From assembly GCF_029931775.1 (NCBI RefSeq), contig NC_079312.1, positions 7,757,821-7,821,820 of the forward strand: a stretch of DNA of 64,000 nucleotides, in the 5' to 3' direction. A program made the position numbers and the translations under genes. The DNA comes from Euleptes europaea (lineage: Eukaryota > Chordata > Lepidosauria > Squamata > Sphaerodactylidae). Of the stretch, positions 31,583 to 41,958 are shown piece by piece (position 1 is the first letter of the stretch; each line of letters opens with the position of its first letter). The notes below the pieces were generated by a model, which saw only the letters and a list, made by a program, of their open reading frames with translations, searched no databases and was not told where the DNA came from.

Positions 31583-31749
31583 CAGGGGTGTCAAACATGT
31601 GGCACCCCTTGAGAGCTCTTGAGATCAAGCCCCTTGAGAGCTCTTATCTGGTCAATGAGCCACCTAAGTCCTGATCTGGGCTGGCGAGGCATGACCAAGT
31701 GTCATTTATGTCATATCCGGCTCTTGTAACAGATGAGTTCAACACCCTG
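31583..31749. mobile_element. Short hAT-like element, unit 2
   Basis: CAGGGGTGTCAAAC left end, 8-bp duplication TTCTATGG at 31575-31582 and 31750-31757. A 10-bp tandem repeat (TGTTCTATGG) follows the right copy. Confidence 0.85.
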
Positions 31750-31865
31750 TTCTATGGTGTTCTATGGTGTGTCAAGTATTCTCTAAAGGTAGACGTCACC
31801 CTTGGGGTACCAAGAACTTTACATGAAGGATCTGGAGGAGGAGGGTCAGTGGCTCAATGGTATAG

Positions 31866-32629
31866 AACATAAGAACATAAGAAAAGCCCTGCTGGATCAG
31901 ACCAAGGCCCATCAAGTCCATCGGTCTGTTCACACAGTGGCCAACCAGGTGCCTCTAGGAAGCCACTAAACAAGACAACTGCAGCAGCACCATCATGCCT
32001 GTGTTCCACAGGACCTAAGATAATTGGCATGCTCCTCTGATCCTGGAGAGAATAGGGATGCAACAAGACTAGTATCCATTTTAACTAGTAGCCATGGATA
32101 CCCCTTTCCTCCATGAACATGTCCACTCCCCTCTTAAAGCTTTCCAAGATGGCAGCCATCACCACATTTTGGGGCAGGGAGTTCCACAAAACTGCGTTGT
32201 GTGAAAAAATACTTACTTTTATTTGTTTTGAATCTCACCCTCCAGCTTCAGCAGATGACCCCGCATTCTAGTATTATGGGAGAGGGAGAAAAGCCTCTCC
32301 CTGTCCACTCTCTCCAAACCATGCATAATTTTATAGACCTCTATCATGTCTCTCCTCAGCCGCCTTCTTTCCAAGCTAAACAGCCTAAGTGTTTTAACCG
32401 CTCCTCATAGGGCAGTTGCTCTAGTCCCCTAAAATCATTTTGGTTGCTCTTTTCTGCACCATCTCAAGCTCTGTAATATCCTTTTTTAGATGTGGTGACC
32501 AGAACTGTACACAGTATTCCAAGTGTGGTCTTACCATTGATTTGTACAAGGGCAGTATGATATCAGCAGTTTTATTCTCAATTCCTCGTCTAATTAAGGC
32601 CAGCATGGAATTTGCCTCTTTTACAGCCC
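31866..32629 (-). mobile_element. CR1 LINE inserted in type A SINE (unit 2)
   Basis: Left edge AACATAAGAACATAAGAAAA shows the CR1 3' octamer-type repeat. The minus strand encodes [20 protein letters not shown] and TELEMVQKRATKMILGD. Inserted at the same SINE base (GGTATAG) as in unit 1b. Confidence 0.88.
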
Positions 32630-32775
32630 CTGATTGGCATGCAGAAGGTCCCTCATCTAAAGATAACAAAAGCATCAGGTAAGAGGTGATGTGAAAGGAC
32701 TCTGCCTGGGACCTTGGAGAGCCACTGCCAGTCAGAGCAGACAATACTGACTTTGATGGACCAACAGTCACTGCA
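32630..32775 (+). repeat. Type A SINE, right part after CR1, unit 2
   Basis: TTGGCATGCAGAAGGTCCCT onward. Partner of about 31830-31865. Confidence 0.7.
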
Positions 32776-32869
32776 TTTAAAATAGTGTAACTGCTTGTGA
32801 GGACCCTGCACAGGTCTGACTCAGTAGACAGCATTTTCAGGTATTCCTCTTTCAATATCCACAGTTGCT

Positions 32870-33045
32870 TGAGGAGGGGCTGTGGCTCAGTGGTGGAGCA
32901 TCTGCTTGGCATCCAGAAGGTCCCAGGTTCAGTTCCCAGTGAATTTCTGGAGAGCTGCAGCTGGTCTAATCAGACAGTAATGACCTTGATAGACCAATGG
33001 TCTGATTCAGGATAAGGTTGCTTCTTGTGTGTTTGTTTTCAGATG
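32870..33045 (+). repeat. Type A SINE upstream of KRAB-A, unit 2
   Basis: GGCTGTGGCTCAGTGGTGG, GGTTCAGTTCCC. Confidence 0.8.
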
Positions 33046-33049
33046 GTGA

Positions 33050-33325
<276 letters not shown>

Positions 33326-33339
33326 TAGAAGAGAGCAAG

Positions 33340-33690
33340 AGTCCAGTAAAGATTTGATAATTGACTTAGCACCTTAAAGACTTAACCTTAAAGACCTACC
33401 AAAATTTCTGACAGGGTATGAGCTTTCGAGAATTACAGTTTACCTCTTCAGATACAGCTAGAATGTGAGTCCGTCAGTCCTTAAGTGGAGAAGAGTGAAT
33501 TCAGACACCCAATGGCATGTAAATGTCAGTAGAAGGTAAATGACATTAGCAGGGGTGATTGGATTAGGTGTGATATGCAGAGGGGTAGCAGACATGGAGA
33601 AATCAGCATTGGTAATGAGGAATCCCCGGAATGAGCTATTTATAGTCCACATTCTCACTGAAACTCAAGGAAGATTAGAGAGTGTCAGTC
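33340..33690 (+). repeat. Dispersed repeat (CACCTTAAAGAC family), unit 2
   Basis: AGCACCTTAAAGACTTAACC through TTATAGTCCACATTCTCACT. Confidence 0.6.
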
Positions 33691-33734
33691 AGTTCAATCA
33701 ATAGGACTTGGATGGAACGTTACCAAGGAGAAGA

Positions 33735-33870
33735 CTGAGGTTGCTGTGTAGAGGAAGGCAATGGCAAACCACCTCTGCTCATCTCTTGGCTTTACAACCC
33801 CACGGTCTTGGGCTTGCCATGAGCTGATTGCAGCTTAATGGCACAAAATAATAACAACAACAACAACAAT
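33735..33870 (+). repeat. SINE tail (GGCAATGGCAAACCACCTC), unit 2
   Basis: As at 14345. Ends in an AATAACAACAACAACAAC tail. Confidence 0.55.
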
Positions 33871-34230
33871 TAGTTATTGTGGGTTATCTGGGCTGTGTAA
33901 CCGTGGTCTTGGTATTTTCTTTCCTGACGTTTCGCCAGCAGCTGTGGCAGGCATCTTCAGAGGAGTAACACTGAAGGACAGTGTCTCTCAGTGTCAAGTG
34001 TGTAGGAAGAGTAATATATAGTCAGAAAGGGGTTGGGTTTGAGCTGAATCATTGTCCTGTAAAAAGTATCAAAGGTAATGTGCTAATCATTGTCCTGTAA
34101 GTATCAAGATAATGTGCTGATGAGGGTGTGGATGTTAATATGGAACCATTGTATCCTGAAGTGATCTGTTAATGTGTGAAATCCAAAGCTAATCTGCATG
34201 GCTATTGTTGACTGTAGTCTTTGTTAGTCT
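33871..34230 (-). mobile_element. Penelope-like element fragment with hammerhead-like core
   Basis: Read on the minus strand, 33964-33922 gives UCCU-CUGAAGA-UGCC...GGC-GAAA-C-GUC-AGGA. That is a CUGANGA box, a GCC/GGC stem II, GAAA, GUC, and a UCCU/AGGA stem I, the layout of the minimal hammerhead motifs known from Penelope-like elements. Two further fragments are in the window. Here the fragment replaces intron sequence present in 1a and 1b. No reverse-transcriptase frame is seen. Confidence 0.6.
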
Positions 34231-34261
34231 GGAGTTTGTATTGGTAGCAATGTCTATTCCC

Positions 34262-34447
34262 TGACCTGGATAGGCCAGGTTAGCTCAGTCTTGTCAGGTC
34301 TTGGAAGCTAAGGAGAGTTGACCCTGGTGAGTACTTGGATGGGAGGCCATTCATCTACAGGGGGGGCAGGGACATCTCTTGCCTTGAAAACCCTACTGGG
34401 TTGTCATAAGTCAGCTGTGATTTGATGGCACTTTCCACCACCACCAG
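34262..34447 (+). repeat. 5S-rRNA-derived SINE, unit 2
   Basis: GGTCTTGGAAGCTAAGGAGA, GTGAGTACTTGGATGGGAGG, tail TCAGCTGTGATTTGATGGCA. Confidence 0.8.
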
Positions 34448-34719
34448 TATAGTCCACCGCCCTGTTCCGTGCGTTGAAATGCGTTCCAGAATTGTTCTGT
34501 TACAACATAGCCTTATCTCTTTATAAAAATGTCCTCCCATCTGCTGTGGAAGTGGTTGTCCCTGGACATATGTGGTCAGCCATGAGGTTTTCAGCCTGAC
34601 CAATAGCATTTGTAGAATCCCAAACTCCCACTTTAACAGACATGACAATTGTGCATCCCCTTGAAATGGATTATGAATGTAATTGCCGTCTTTACAGTGT
34701 ATTGGTTAGAACTGGCAAT

Positions 34720-35152
34720 TGTATGTTTAGTCTGAAGAGGAGAAGACCGAGAGGTGATATGATAACCATCTTCAAGTACTTGAAGGGCTGTCACATAGAG
34801 GATGGTGCCAAGTTGTTTTCTGTTGCCCCAGAAGGTCAGACCAGAACCATCGGGTTGAAATTAAATGAAAAGAGGTTCCGTCTAGACATTAGGAAGAATT
34901 TTCTAACAGTTAGAGTGGTTCCGCAGTGGAACAGGCTTCCTCAGGAGGTGGTAAGCTCTCCTTCCCTGGAGGTTTTTAAGAAGAGGTCAGACGGCTATCT
35001 GTCAGCAATGCTGATTCTATGACCTTAGGCAGATCATGAGAGAGAGGGCATCTTGGCCATCTTCTGGGCATGGAGTGGAGGGTCAGTGGGGACATTGTGC
35101 AAGGGGTGGGACTAGATTACCCTGGTGGTCCCTTCCAACTCTATGATTCTGC
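34720..35152 (+). mobile_element. CR1 LINE 3' fragment, gene 2 intron
   Basis: A continuous frame gives RPRGDMITIFKYLKGCHIED, LDIRKNFLTVRVVPQWNRLP and VFKKRSDGYLSAM (CR1 ORF2 C-terminus), then the CCAACTCTATGATTCTG 3' end. Starts at TTTAGTCTGAAGAGG, the same breakpoint as in 1a. Confidence 0.88.
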
Positions 35153-35312
35153 GAAGCCTGCTGGGTGACCTTGGGCCAGTCACAGTTCCCACAGAACCCT
35201 CTCAGCCCCACCAACCTTACAAGGTGCCTGTTGTGAGGGAGAAGGGAAGGTGATTGTAAGCCACTTTGAAACTCCTTATGGTTGTGAAAAACGGTATGAA
35301 AACCAACTCTTC
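35153..35312 (+). repeat. Type C SINE, 3' part, unit 2
   Basis: AAGCCTGCTGGGTGACCTTG to AAAACCAACTCTTCTTCC. Confidence 0.75.
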
Positions 35313-35400
35313 TTCCCCCTTTATAAGATAAACATAGAAATGGATGACGTGGGAATGCATGGCTCTTTTGTAGTAACTAGTTTATTTGTTTCCTCCAAAG

Positions 35401-35487
35401 CAATTCCCAAGCCTGGTCTCATCTCCTGGCTTCAGGAAAGTGAAGCACCATTTCCCCCAGACTCTGAAGATGAGGAGCAGTCGGCAG
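35401..35487 (+). CDS. KRAB-B exon, gene 2
   Basis: 87-bp exon, acceptor TTTGTTTCCTCCAAAG, donor GTGGGT, phase 1/1. IPKPGLISWLQESEAPF then PPDSEDEEQSAG. The KRAB-B core is complete, with Ile as in the consensus LIS. Confidence 0.86.
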
Positions 35488-35974
35488 GTGGGTGCTTAGA
35501 TGTGAGCTGGGCCCCTTGGTTGGCTGGGGATGGAGAGCAGCTAGATGTTTTGAATGGCCACAGTCCTTCAAGCTGGGAGCTCATGTACCCAGGGATGCCT
35601 CCCACAGTTCCACTGACCTTTCCTTCCTCATAAAATTTCACATGGTACGGGTAGGCTGAAACAGTCCCGTTCCTCTCAGCTATGATCTAGATTTGTGGGT
35701 CTTGGATCTTGACTTTGATTCCATCCGCCTGGAAATATCTCCCTATTCTGGGCTATCTACATTCCAGGAACAATGATGGAGTTTTCAGGATTTTGTCTTC
35801 TAGTTTGGTTGTGGCAAGAAGATTCATTGGGAGAAGATTGTACAAGCAGATGGATGGTGCAGGAGATCTAAACAGGGACATCAAACTATATTCCCTTTTT
35901 TACGTGGGTGGGTGTCCACTGTCAAGGAAATGATGAAAACCATTATAACCATAAAGAAGAATATATACACAATG
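35488..35974. other. Intron after KRAB-B, gene 2
   Basis: Homologous to 22313-22864, but lacks the GGGGTTTCCATGGA segment shared by 1b and 3. No gene. Confidence 0.5.
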
Positions 35975-36705
35975 ATACACTTTTGAGTAGCAGTGTGTGT
36001 GAACAAGACCTTGGGGTATGGGTGGACTGAAAGCTTAATATGAGCAGCCAGTTTCATGAAGCAGCCAAAAAGACCAATGTGATCTTGGGGTTATCAACAG
36101 AGGCATAACATCCAAATCACAAGATGTCTTTTCTCTGCCCCTGCTCTATTCTGTCCACGTCTTTTTTGAAGTGAGGCCTCCAGAGCTACACACAGGACTC
36201 CAAATGTGGCCTGACCAATGCAGTGTACAGCGGAACTATAACATCTTGTGATTTGGATGTTACTCCCCTGTTGATACACCCCTAGACCACATTTGCCTTT
36301 TTTGCTGCTGCATCATACTAGCTGCTTATATTTAGCTTACAATCCAGCCGTACCCCAAAATCTTATTTGCACAGACTGCGACTCAGAAGTGTTTCCCGCA
36401 GCCAGTATGCATGCATTTTTATTTATTTCCCAGATGTAGAACTCTGCATGAATCCTTGCTGAATTGCATCTTGCTCTGATCTGCCCACTTTTCCAGTGTG
36501 TTCAGATTTGTAAATTTAATGAGTAATCCCTCCACCCCCTCATCCAGATCATATATAAAAAATATTGAAAAGTACCGGGCCCAGAACCGAGCCCTGTGGC
36601 ACCTACTGAATAGTTCATTCAGATGAAATGCCACTGACAACTACTTTTTGGGTGCAATTCTCCAACCAGTTCCCCATCCACCTAACTATCTTAGAGTCCT
36701 AGATT
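35975..36705. repeat. Head-to-head CR1 fragments, unit 2
   Basis: Sense piece about 35975-36122 and antisense piece about 36123-36705, as in 1b and 3. Confidence 0.8.
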
Positions 36706-37070
36706 TCTGCCCTCATATACCTACGCGTGGTGTCTCCTGTGGTGCTGAACTCCATTCTCAAAAATTCACGAAACCACTCATATGAAAGCCTTTATTCTAA
36801 ATATATGTTGTACCTTTTATATTAAAATATTATTGAACTGTCACATCAGAAGCTGTTGGGGAGTGTTAAGAATATTTGCAGGGAGTCAGTAAACCAGGTG
36901 AAGAGAGCCAAAGCTGCCTGTGTCCCATGGCCAGTTTAGAAACCAAATTAAAACAGAGCAAATAACTTGGTCTGCATTCACTTTGCAAAAAGGTTAACTC
37001 TGTTATAACTCCAGATTATAGACTTACTTCCCCTTCTAATCAGAAAGCTTTGTTCCACCAGGTGGAACCA
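36706..37070. other. Intron before type C SINE, gene 2
   Basis: Shared with the other units. No gene. Confidence 0.5.
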
Positions 37071-37380
37071 GAGCCATTGTGGTATGGTGTTTAAGAGCGA
37101 AGGACTGTAAATGGGAGAACCGGATTTGATTCCCCACTCCTCTACATGAGCGGCAAACTTTAATCTGGTGAACCGGGTTGGTTTTCCCACTCCTACATAT
37201 GAAGCCTGCTGGGTGACCTTGGGCTAGTCACAGTTCTCTCAGAACTCTTTCAGCCTCACCTACCTCACAAGGTGCCTGTTGTGGGGAGAGGAAGGGAAGG
37301 AGATTGTACGTCGGTTTTATTCTCCTTCAAAGATAGAGAAAGTTGGCATATAAAAACCAACTCTTCTTCTTCTTCTTCAG
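37071..37380 (+). repeat. Type C SINE abutting the finger exon, gene 2
   Basis: AGAGCCATTGTGGTATGGTG to AACCAACTCTTCTTCTTCTTCTTCAG. The SINE tail is the polypyrimidine tract of the acceptor at 37379-37380. Confidence 0.85.
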
Positions 37381-39104
37381 GTAACAGGAAGGTTGACGAG
37401 AATTATAGAGAACGATGTGGGGTGTCTTTCGAAACAACCAGCCGTGAAGTGGAGGAAGAGCCTTCTGGGAATCAAGAAGAGTCAAGGAGGCAGCAGGAAA
37501 ACAAAGAGGAGAAGTCAGGGAATCAGTCTTTAGTTTTACAGGCCAGTAGCTTGCTCAAAAAGCCAGTGCAAGAAAAAAAACACAAGGGAAAGAGGAAGAA
37601 TGAACCTTCTGAAAGTGGAGAAATATTGAGATGCAAATCCAACTTTTCTTCCCATCAGAGGATCCCTACAGGGTATGAAACTTATAAATGTTCTGAATGT
37701 GGTAAAGGGTTCAGTAGGCTCGTCAGCCTCACTTCTCATAAGAGAATCCATGTGAGTGAGGAACCATCTGAGAGTTCAGAGTGTGAAAACAGTTTTGGTC
37801 TGAGTGAAAGCCATACTTCCCATCAAAGAATCCACACAGGCCAAAAACCATGCCGATGCTCAGAGTGTAGGAAAAGGTTCAGGGGTAACACAATGTCTAC
37901 TTGGCATCAGAGAATTCATTCAGAGGGAAAACAATATAAATGCTTGGAATGTGGAAAGCTCTTCCGCCAGCGAGCACACTTCACTGAGCATAAGAGAATC
38001 CACTCCAAAGAGAAACCATATAAATGCTTGGAGTGTGGAAAGAACTTTACTCACAAACAAGGACTCACTTCCCATCAGAAAATCCACACAAAGGAGAAGC
38101 CATATGTGTGCTTGCAGTGTGGGAAAACCTTCCGTTGGAGTTCAGGCCTCACTTCCCATCAAAGAATCCACACAAAGGAGAAGCCATATGTGTGCTTAAA
38201 GTGTGGGAAAACCTTCCGTTGGAGCACAGCCCTCACTTACCATCAAAGAATCCACACAAAGGAGAAGCCATATATGTGCTTGAAGTGTGGGAAAACCTTC
38301 CATACGAGCTCACCCCTCACTTCACATATGAGAATCCACACAAAGGATAAGCCATGTGTGTGCTTGGAGTGTGGGAAAACCTTCCGTTTGAGCTCATCCC
38401 TCACTTCACATCTGAGAATCCACTCAGGGGAGAAACCGTACCAGTGCACAGTATGTGGGAAATACTTCAGTCAGAGTGCACACCTTACTTCGCACCGAAG
38501 AATCCATTCTGGAGAGAAACCCTATCAATGCCAGAAGTGTGGAAAAGGCTTCAGTCAGAGTTCACACCTGAAAGTACACCTAAGAATCCACACGGGAGAG
38601 AAGCCATATAAATGCTTTGAATGTGGAAAGAGTTTCACTTGCAGCCATTACCTTAAAGGACACAAAAGAATCCACACAGGGGAGAAACCATATAAATGCC
38701 TGGACTGTGGGAAAAGCTTCAATCAGCCCTCAAGCCTTAAGGTACATCAAAGAATCCACACAGGGGAGAAGCCGTATAAATGCATGGAATGTGGGAGAAG
38801 CTTCAGTCGAAGCTCAACCCTTACTATGCATCAAACAGTTCACACAGGAGAGAAGCCGTATAAATGCATGGAATGTGGGACAAGCTTCAGTCGGAGCTTA
38901 ACCCTTACTATGCATCAAAGAATCCACACAGGGGAGAAGCCATATAAATGCATGGATTGTGGGGAAAGTTTCAATCAGCCCTCAAGCCTTAAGGTACATC
39001 AAAGAATCCACACAGGGGAGAAGCTGCATAGATGCATGGAATGTGGAAAGCGTTTTGGCAGCCGTTCACAACTTAAATTGCACAAGAGAACTCACATGGG
39101 ATAA
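37381..39104 (+). CDS. C2H2 zinc-finger exon, gene 2 (17 fingers, 1 degenerate)
   Basis: With 31250-31264, 33107-33233 and 35401-35487 it forms a 1953-nt frame (about 650 aa). Opens [20 protein letters not shown], charged linker, finger remnant ([13 protein letters not shown]), then 17 fingers. Only finger 2 (SESSEC) lacks a zinc ligand. Finger 3, degenerate in 1b and 3, is intact here (HQRIH). Helix -1/2/3/6 for fingers 4-17: QAHE, HQGS, WSGS, WTAY, TSPS, LSSS, QAHS, QSHV, CHYG, QSSV, RSTM, RLTM, QSSV, SSQL. Fingers 13 and 16 share the NQPSSLKVH helix and 14/15 are near-identical, so a finger duplication occurred. TAA at 39102-39104 after THMG. An upstream frame to 37272 only translates the SINE and is not used. 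Confidence 0.93.
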
Positions 39105-39157
39105 ACTGTTAAATGCCTGCAGTGTGGAAAGGACTTCACCAGTGGTTCACAGCTTGG
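39105..39157 (+). pseudogene. Zinc-finger remnant after stop, left half (gene 2)
   Basis: VKCLQCGKDFTSGSQL in frame after the stop. Interrupted by BovB at the same place as in gene 1b. Confidence 0.8.
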
Positions 39158-39690
39158 GCTGCCCAGTCGCTTCTACCTCATGGCGACCCTATAAATCATT
39201 GTCCTCCAAAATGTCCTATCCTTAACAGCCTTCTCAGGTCTTGTAAATTGAGGGTCATGGCTTCCTTTATAGAGTCAATCCATCTCTTGTTGGGTCTTCC
39301 TCTTTTCCTGCTGCCTTCATCTTTTCCTAGCATGATTGTCTTTTCCAGTGACTCCTGTCTTCTCATAATGTGACCAAAGTACGATAGCCTCAGTTTAGTC
39401 ATTTTAACTTCTAGGGTCAGTTCAGGCTTGATTTGATCTATAACCCACTGATTTGTTTCTTTGAGGGTTTTTTTTTTTTTGCCAGTCCATGTTACACTCT
39501 CCTCCAACATCATGTTTCAAAGGAATCTTAATTTCTTCTTATCTGCTTTCTTCATTGTCCTGCTTTTACACCCATACACATGGGGAATAGTATGGCATGA
39601 TCTTGGTTGCCAGTGACACATTCTTACAATTAAGAATCTTCTCTATCTCCTTCATGGTTGCCCTTCCCAGTCTCAATCTCCTTCTGATGA
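39158..39690 (-). mobile_element. BovB LINE 3' fragment inside a zinc finger (gene 2)
   Basis: The minus strand encodes MTKLRLSYFGHIMRRQESLE and GRPNKRWIDSIKEAM. Orthologous to 25908-26423. Confidence 0.88.
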
Positions 39691-39818
39691 CAGGACATCA
39701 TAAAGTCCACACTGGAGAGGGGGGCGGGAAATATAGACATAGGGACTGTGGAAAACGATTCAATTGGAGATGCCATTTTAGATCCCATCAAATAATGCAT
39801 CAAGAGGAGAAATCATAG
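39691..39818 (+). pseudogene. Zinc-finger remnant, right half plus one more finger
   Basis: TGHHKVHTGE completes the split finger. It is followed by a further degenerate finger, YRHRDCGKRFNWRCHFRSHQ, whose first Cys is His, ending IMHQEEKS and a stop. The ancestral protein therefore had at least two more C-terminal fingers. Confidence 0.75.
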
Positions 39819-40929
39819 AAATTATTGCATGGTCTCTGGTTGCTGATGGATGCCTGAACCCGAAGCTCTCCACCACCACCACCCTGCACTAATCTACAGC
39901 AAACAGCCTTATGTATGCAAATAAACGAGGGGAGAATGGGTAAAAAGGGGGGTAAAGTTCAAGCTCTGAAGACAGCAGAAACCTGAGAAAAGTCTTCTCC
40001 AGCAATAACGGGAGCAAAGCCTTTGAAGAGGAAGCAGAGGAGGGAGGCAAAATGGCTGCAGGGGAAGCACGAGGCCTAGAGCAGTTGCAAAATGCTAAAG
40101 AGCCTGCTACAAAGCAAGATATCTTGAACCTCTTCAAAACCCTGCTTTCCAAATGAGAATCTCTTATGGAGCCTATGACCTCCCAGCTTAAGGAGATGAA
40201 GGTTTAACAGAAGCTGCAAATACAGCCATGGAAATGGCACTCAACAGACAGAAATCCAATGCCTGAAACATAATGAGGAATTGTTGAAAGCAAAAATTCA
40301 AGACCTGGCGGTCAGAGCACGCTGGAATAATCTGCATTTTTGCGGATTTGCTAGAAAATGGAAGGTACAGATGCATCTCTGTCTCTACCCTGCTAGCTAA
40401 AGTCCTGCAGCTAGAAGACGGAATCTCTCCAGTAACAAAAAGAGCCCACCGAGTCAATTATTTACAAAGTAGGCATTCAACATTTCCTTGTGATATCATA
40501 GCTTACTTCCTGCATCATAGATCAAAAGAGAAAGTTCTACATGTGGCACAGGAAAGGGGCTTTTTGGCTTTTCAAGAAACCCAGGTACAAGTCTTTCAGG
40601 ATATATCAGCAGAGACTTTTGGAAGGCGACAGCAGCTTAAACCAGTCACAGAAACTTTGTGTAAACACAGCATCAGATACAAATGGGGCTTCCCATTTAA
40701 ACTGACAGTGAGACATAAAAGGCTCCTTTCTCACAGCCACTAATGAATCTGAGCATGAAACTACTAGAAACTCTCAACATTAATCCCTCCTCTGAAACAG
40801 TGAAAAAAAGAGCAGTAACTAAGAGAATACTCAAGCCTGGATGTCAGTGGGAAATGGTCAAGATCCTGTCTGAAAAACAAACTTTACCACTTGATATATA
40901 GCCTGGGTCTATAGCAACCTGTACTGACT

Positions 40930-41168
40930 AAACTGAGGCTATTGTACTTTGGTCACATTATGAGAAGACAAGAGTCACTGGAGAAGACAATCATGATAGG
41001 AAAAGTTGAGGGCAGCAGGAAAAGAGGAAGACCCAACAAGAGATGGATTGACTCAATAAAGGAACCCCCAGCCCTCAATTTGCAAGATCTGAGCAAGGCT
41101 GTCAAAGACAGGACATTTTGGAGGACATTGATTCATAGGGTTGCCATGAATCGGAAGCGACTTGACGG
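40930..41168 (+). mobile_element. BovB 3' fragment nested in L1 (unit 2)
   Basis: Sense frame MRRQESLEKTIMIGKVEGSR, GRPNKRWIDSIKEPPALNLQ, ending GACTTGACGGCACTTA. Flanks TAGCAAC on both sides suggest a short target duplication. Same insertion in unit 3 (62345). Confidence 0.88.
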
Positions 41169-41171
41169 CAC

Positions 41172-41229
<58 letters not shown>
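41169..41229 (+). repeat. (AC)n microsatellite, BovB tail
   Basis: About 60 bp of AC repeats directly after the BovB 3' end. The orthologous tail in unit 3 is only about 33 bp. Confidence 0.95.
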
Positions 41230-41231
<2 letters not shown>

Positions 41232-41858
41232 TCTTAGCAACTATACTTCTAACTACATACTGCAGTGTGGCTGTAGGTACGGTTTGATACACCTGTATAA
41301 TATGGCTAATGGAAACCTGATAAGTATGGTATAATACAGTAGCTGTTAATTATGCAAGTTTGAAAGTTGTTATATGTAAAGTGGTGGGGAAGGGGGGTTA
41401 TGTTGGTAATTCTTTTTCTTCCATTAAATACACCACTCCAGATAAGGAGCCATTTGTAGCCTCTTGGGAAATAAATTATTCCCACGTCTGGTGGGAATAA
41501 TAAATAAATCCTTACCTCTAAGGAGGTGAGTTATCCCTTTCCCCTATAAGTTGTGTGTTAAAACAAGTTACAGTTTTTGAGGTTATTCTGAGTACAGATC
41601 TTGTTTAAAGAAAAAGACGTAATGACTTAAATATGTTCCCTAGATGGAGATTACCATTGCAACCCTACTGGGAGTAATCACTACAAATGGAGTAAATACA
41701 CACCCTTAAAATCAAATGGCTAATTCCAGGAAGTTTCTTACTCTTAATTGCAAAGGGCTTAACAATCCTATAAAAAAAAGAATTACAGATGTGTTGGTTA
41801 AACAAAAACCTGATGTTTTGTTTTTACAAGAAACACCTTAAAAAAAACTTTTATCCTA

Positions 41859-41958
41859 CTGTTACTACTCTGAAGATGCCTGCCACAGTTGCTGGCGAAA
41901 CGTCAGGAAAGAAAATTCCAAGACCACGGTTACACAGCCCGGATAACCTACAAGAACC
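41859..41958 (+). mobile_element. Penelope-like fragment in L1, hammerhead-like core
   Basis: A 100-bp insert flanked by a 12-bp duplication AACTTTTATCCT (41847-41858, 41959-41970). CTGAAGA (41870-41876), GAAA (41897-41900) and GTC (41902-41904) are in hammerhead order around a GCC/GGC stem. Stem I is weaker than in the other copies. Confidence 0.65.

Noticed and set aside
37272-37380. Start of the gene 2 finger ORF at 37272 (upstream extension)
   Set aside because: The extension only translates the type C SINE. The conserved acceptor at 37380 and phase-1 join to KRAB-B explain the exon.
40348-40743. 131-residue ORF as a host gene
   Set aside because: It resembles the L1 ORF1 C-terminal domain (KPVT...IRYKWGFPF) and sits at the ORF1 position of an L1.
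41169-41292. CRISPR-like or satellite array at the AC repeat
   Set aside because: A simple dinucleotide tail of BovB. No spacers.
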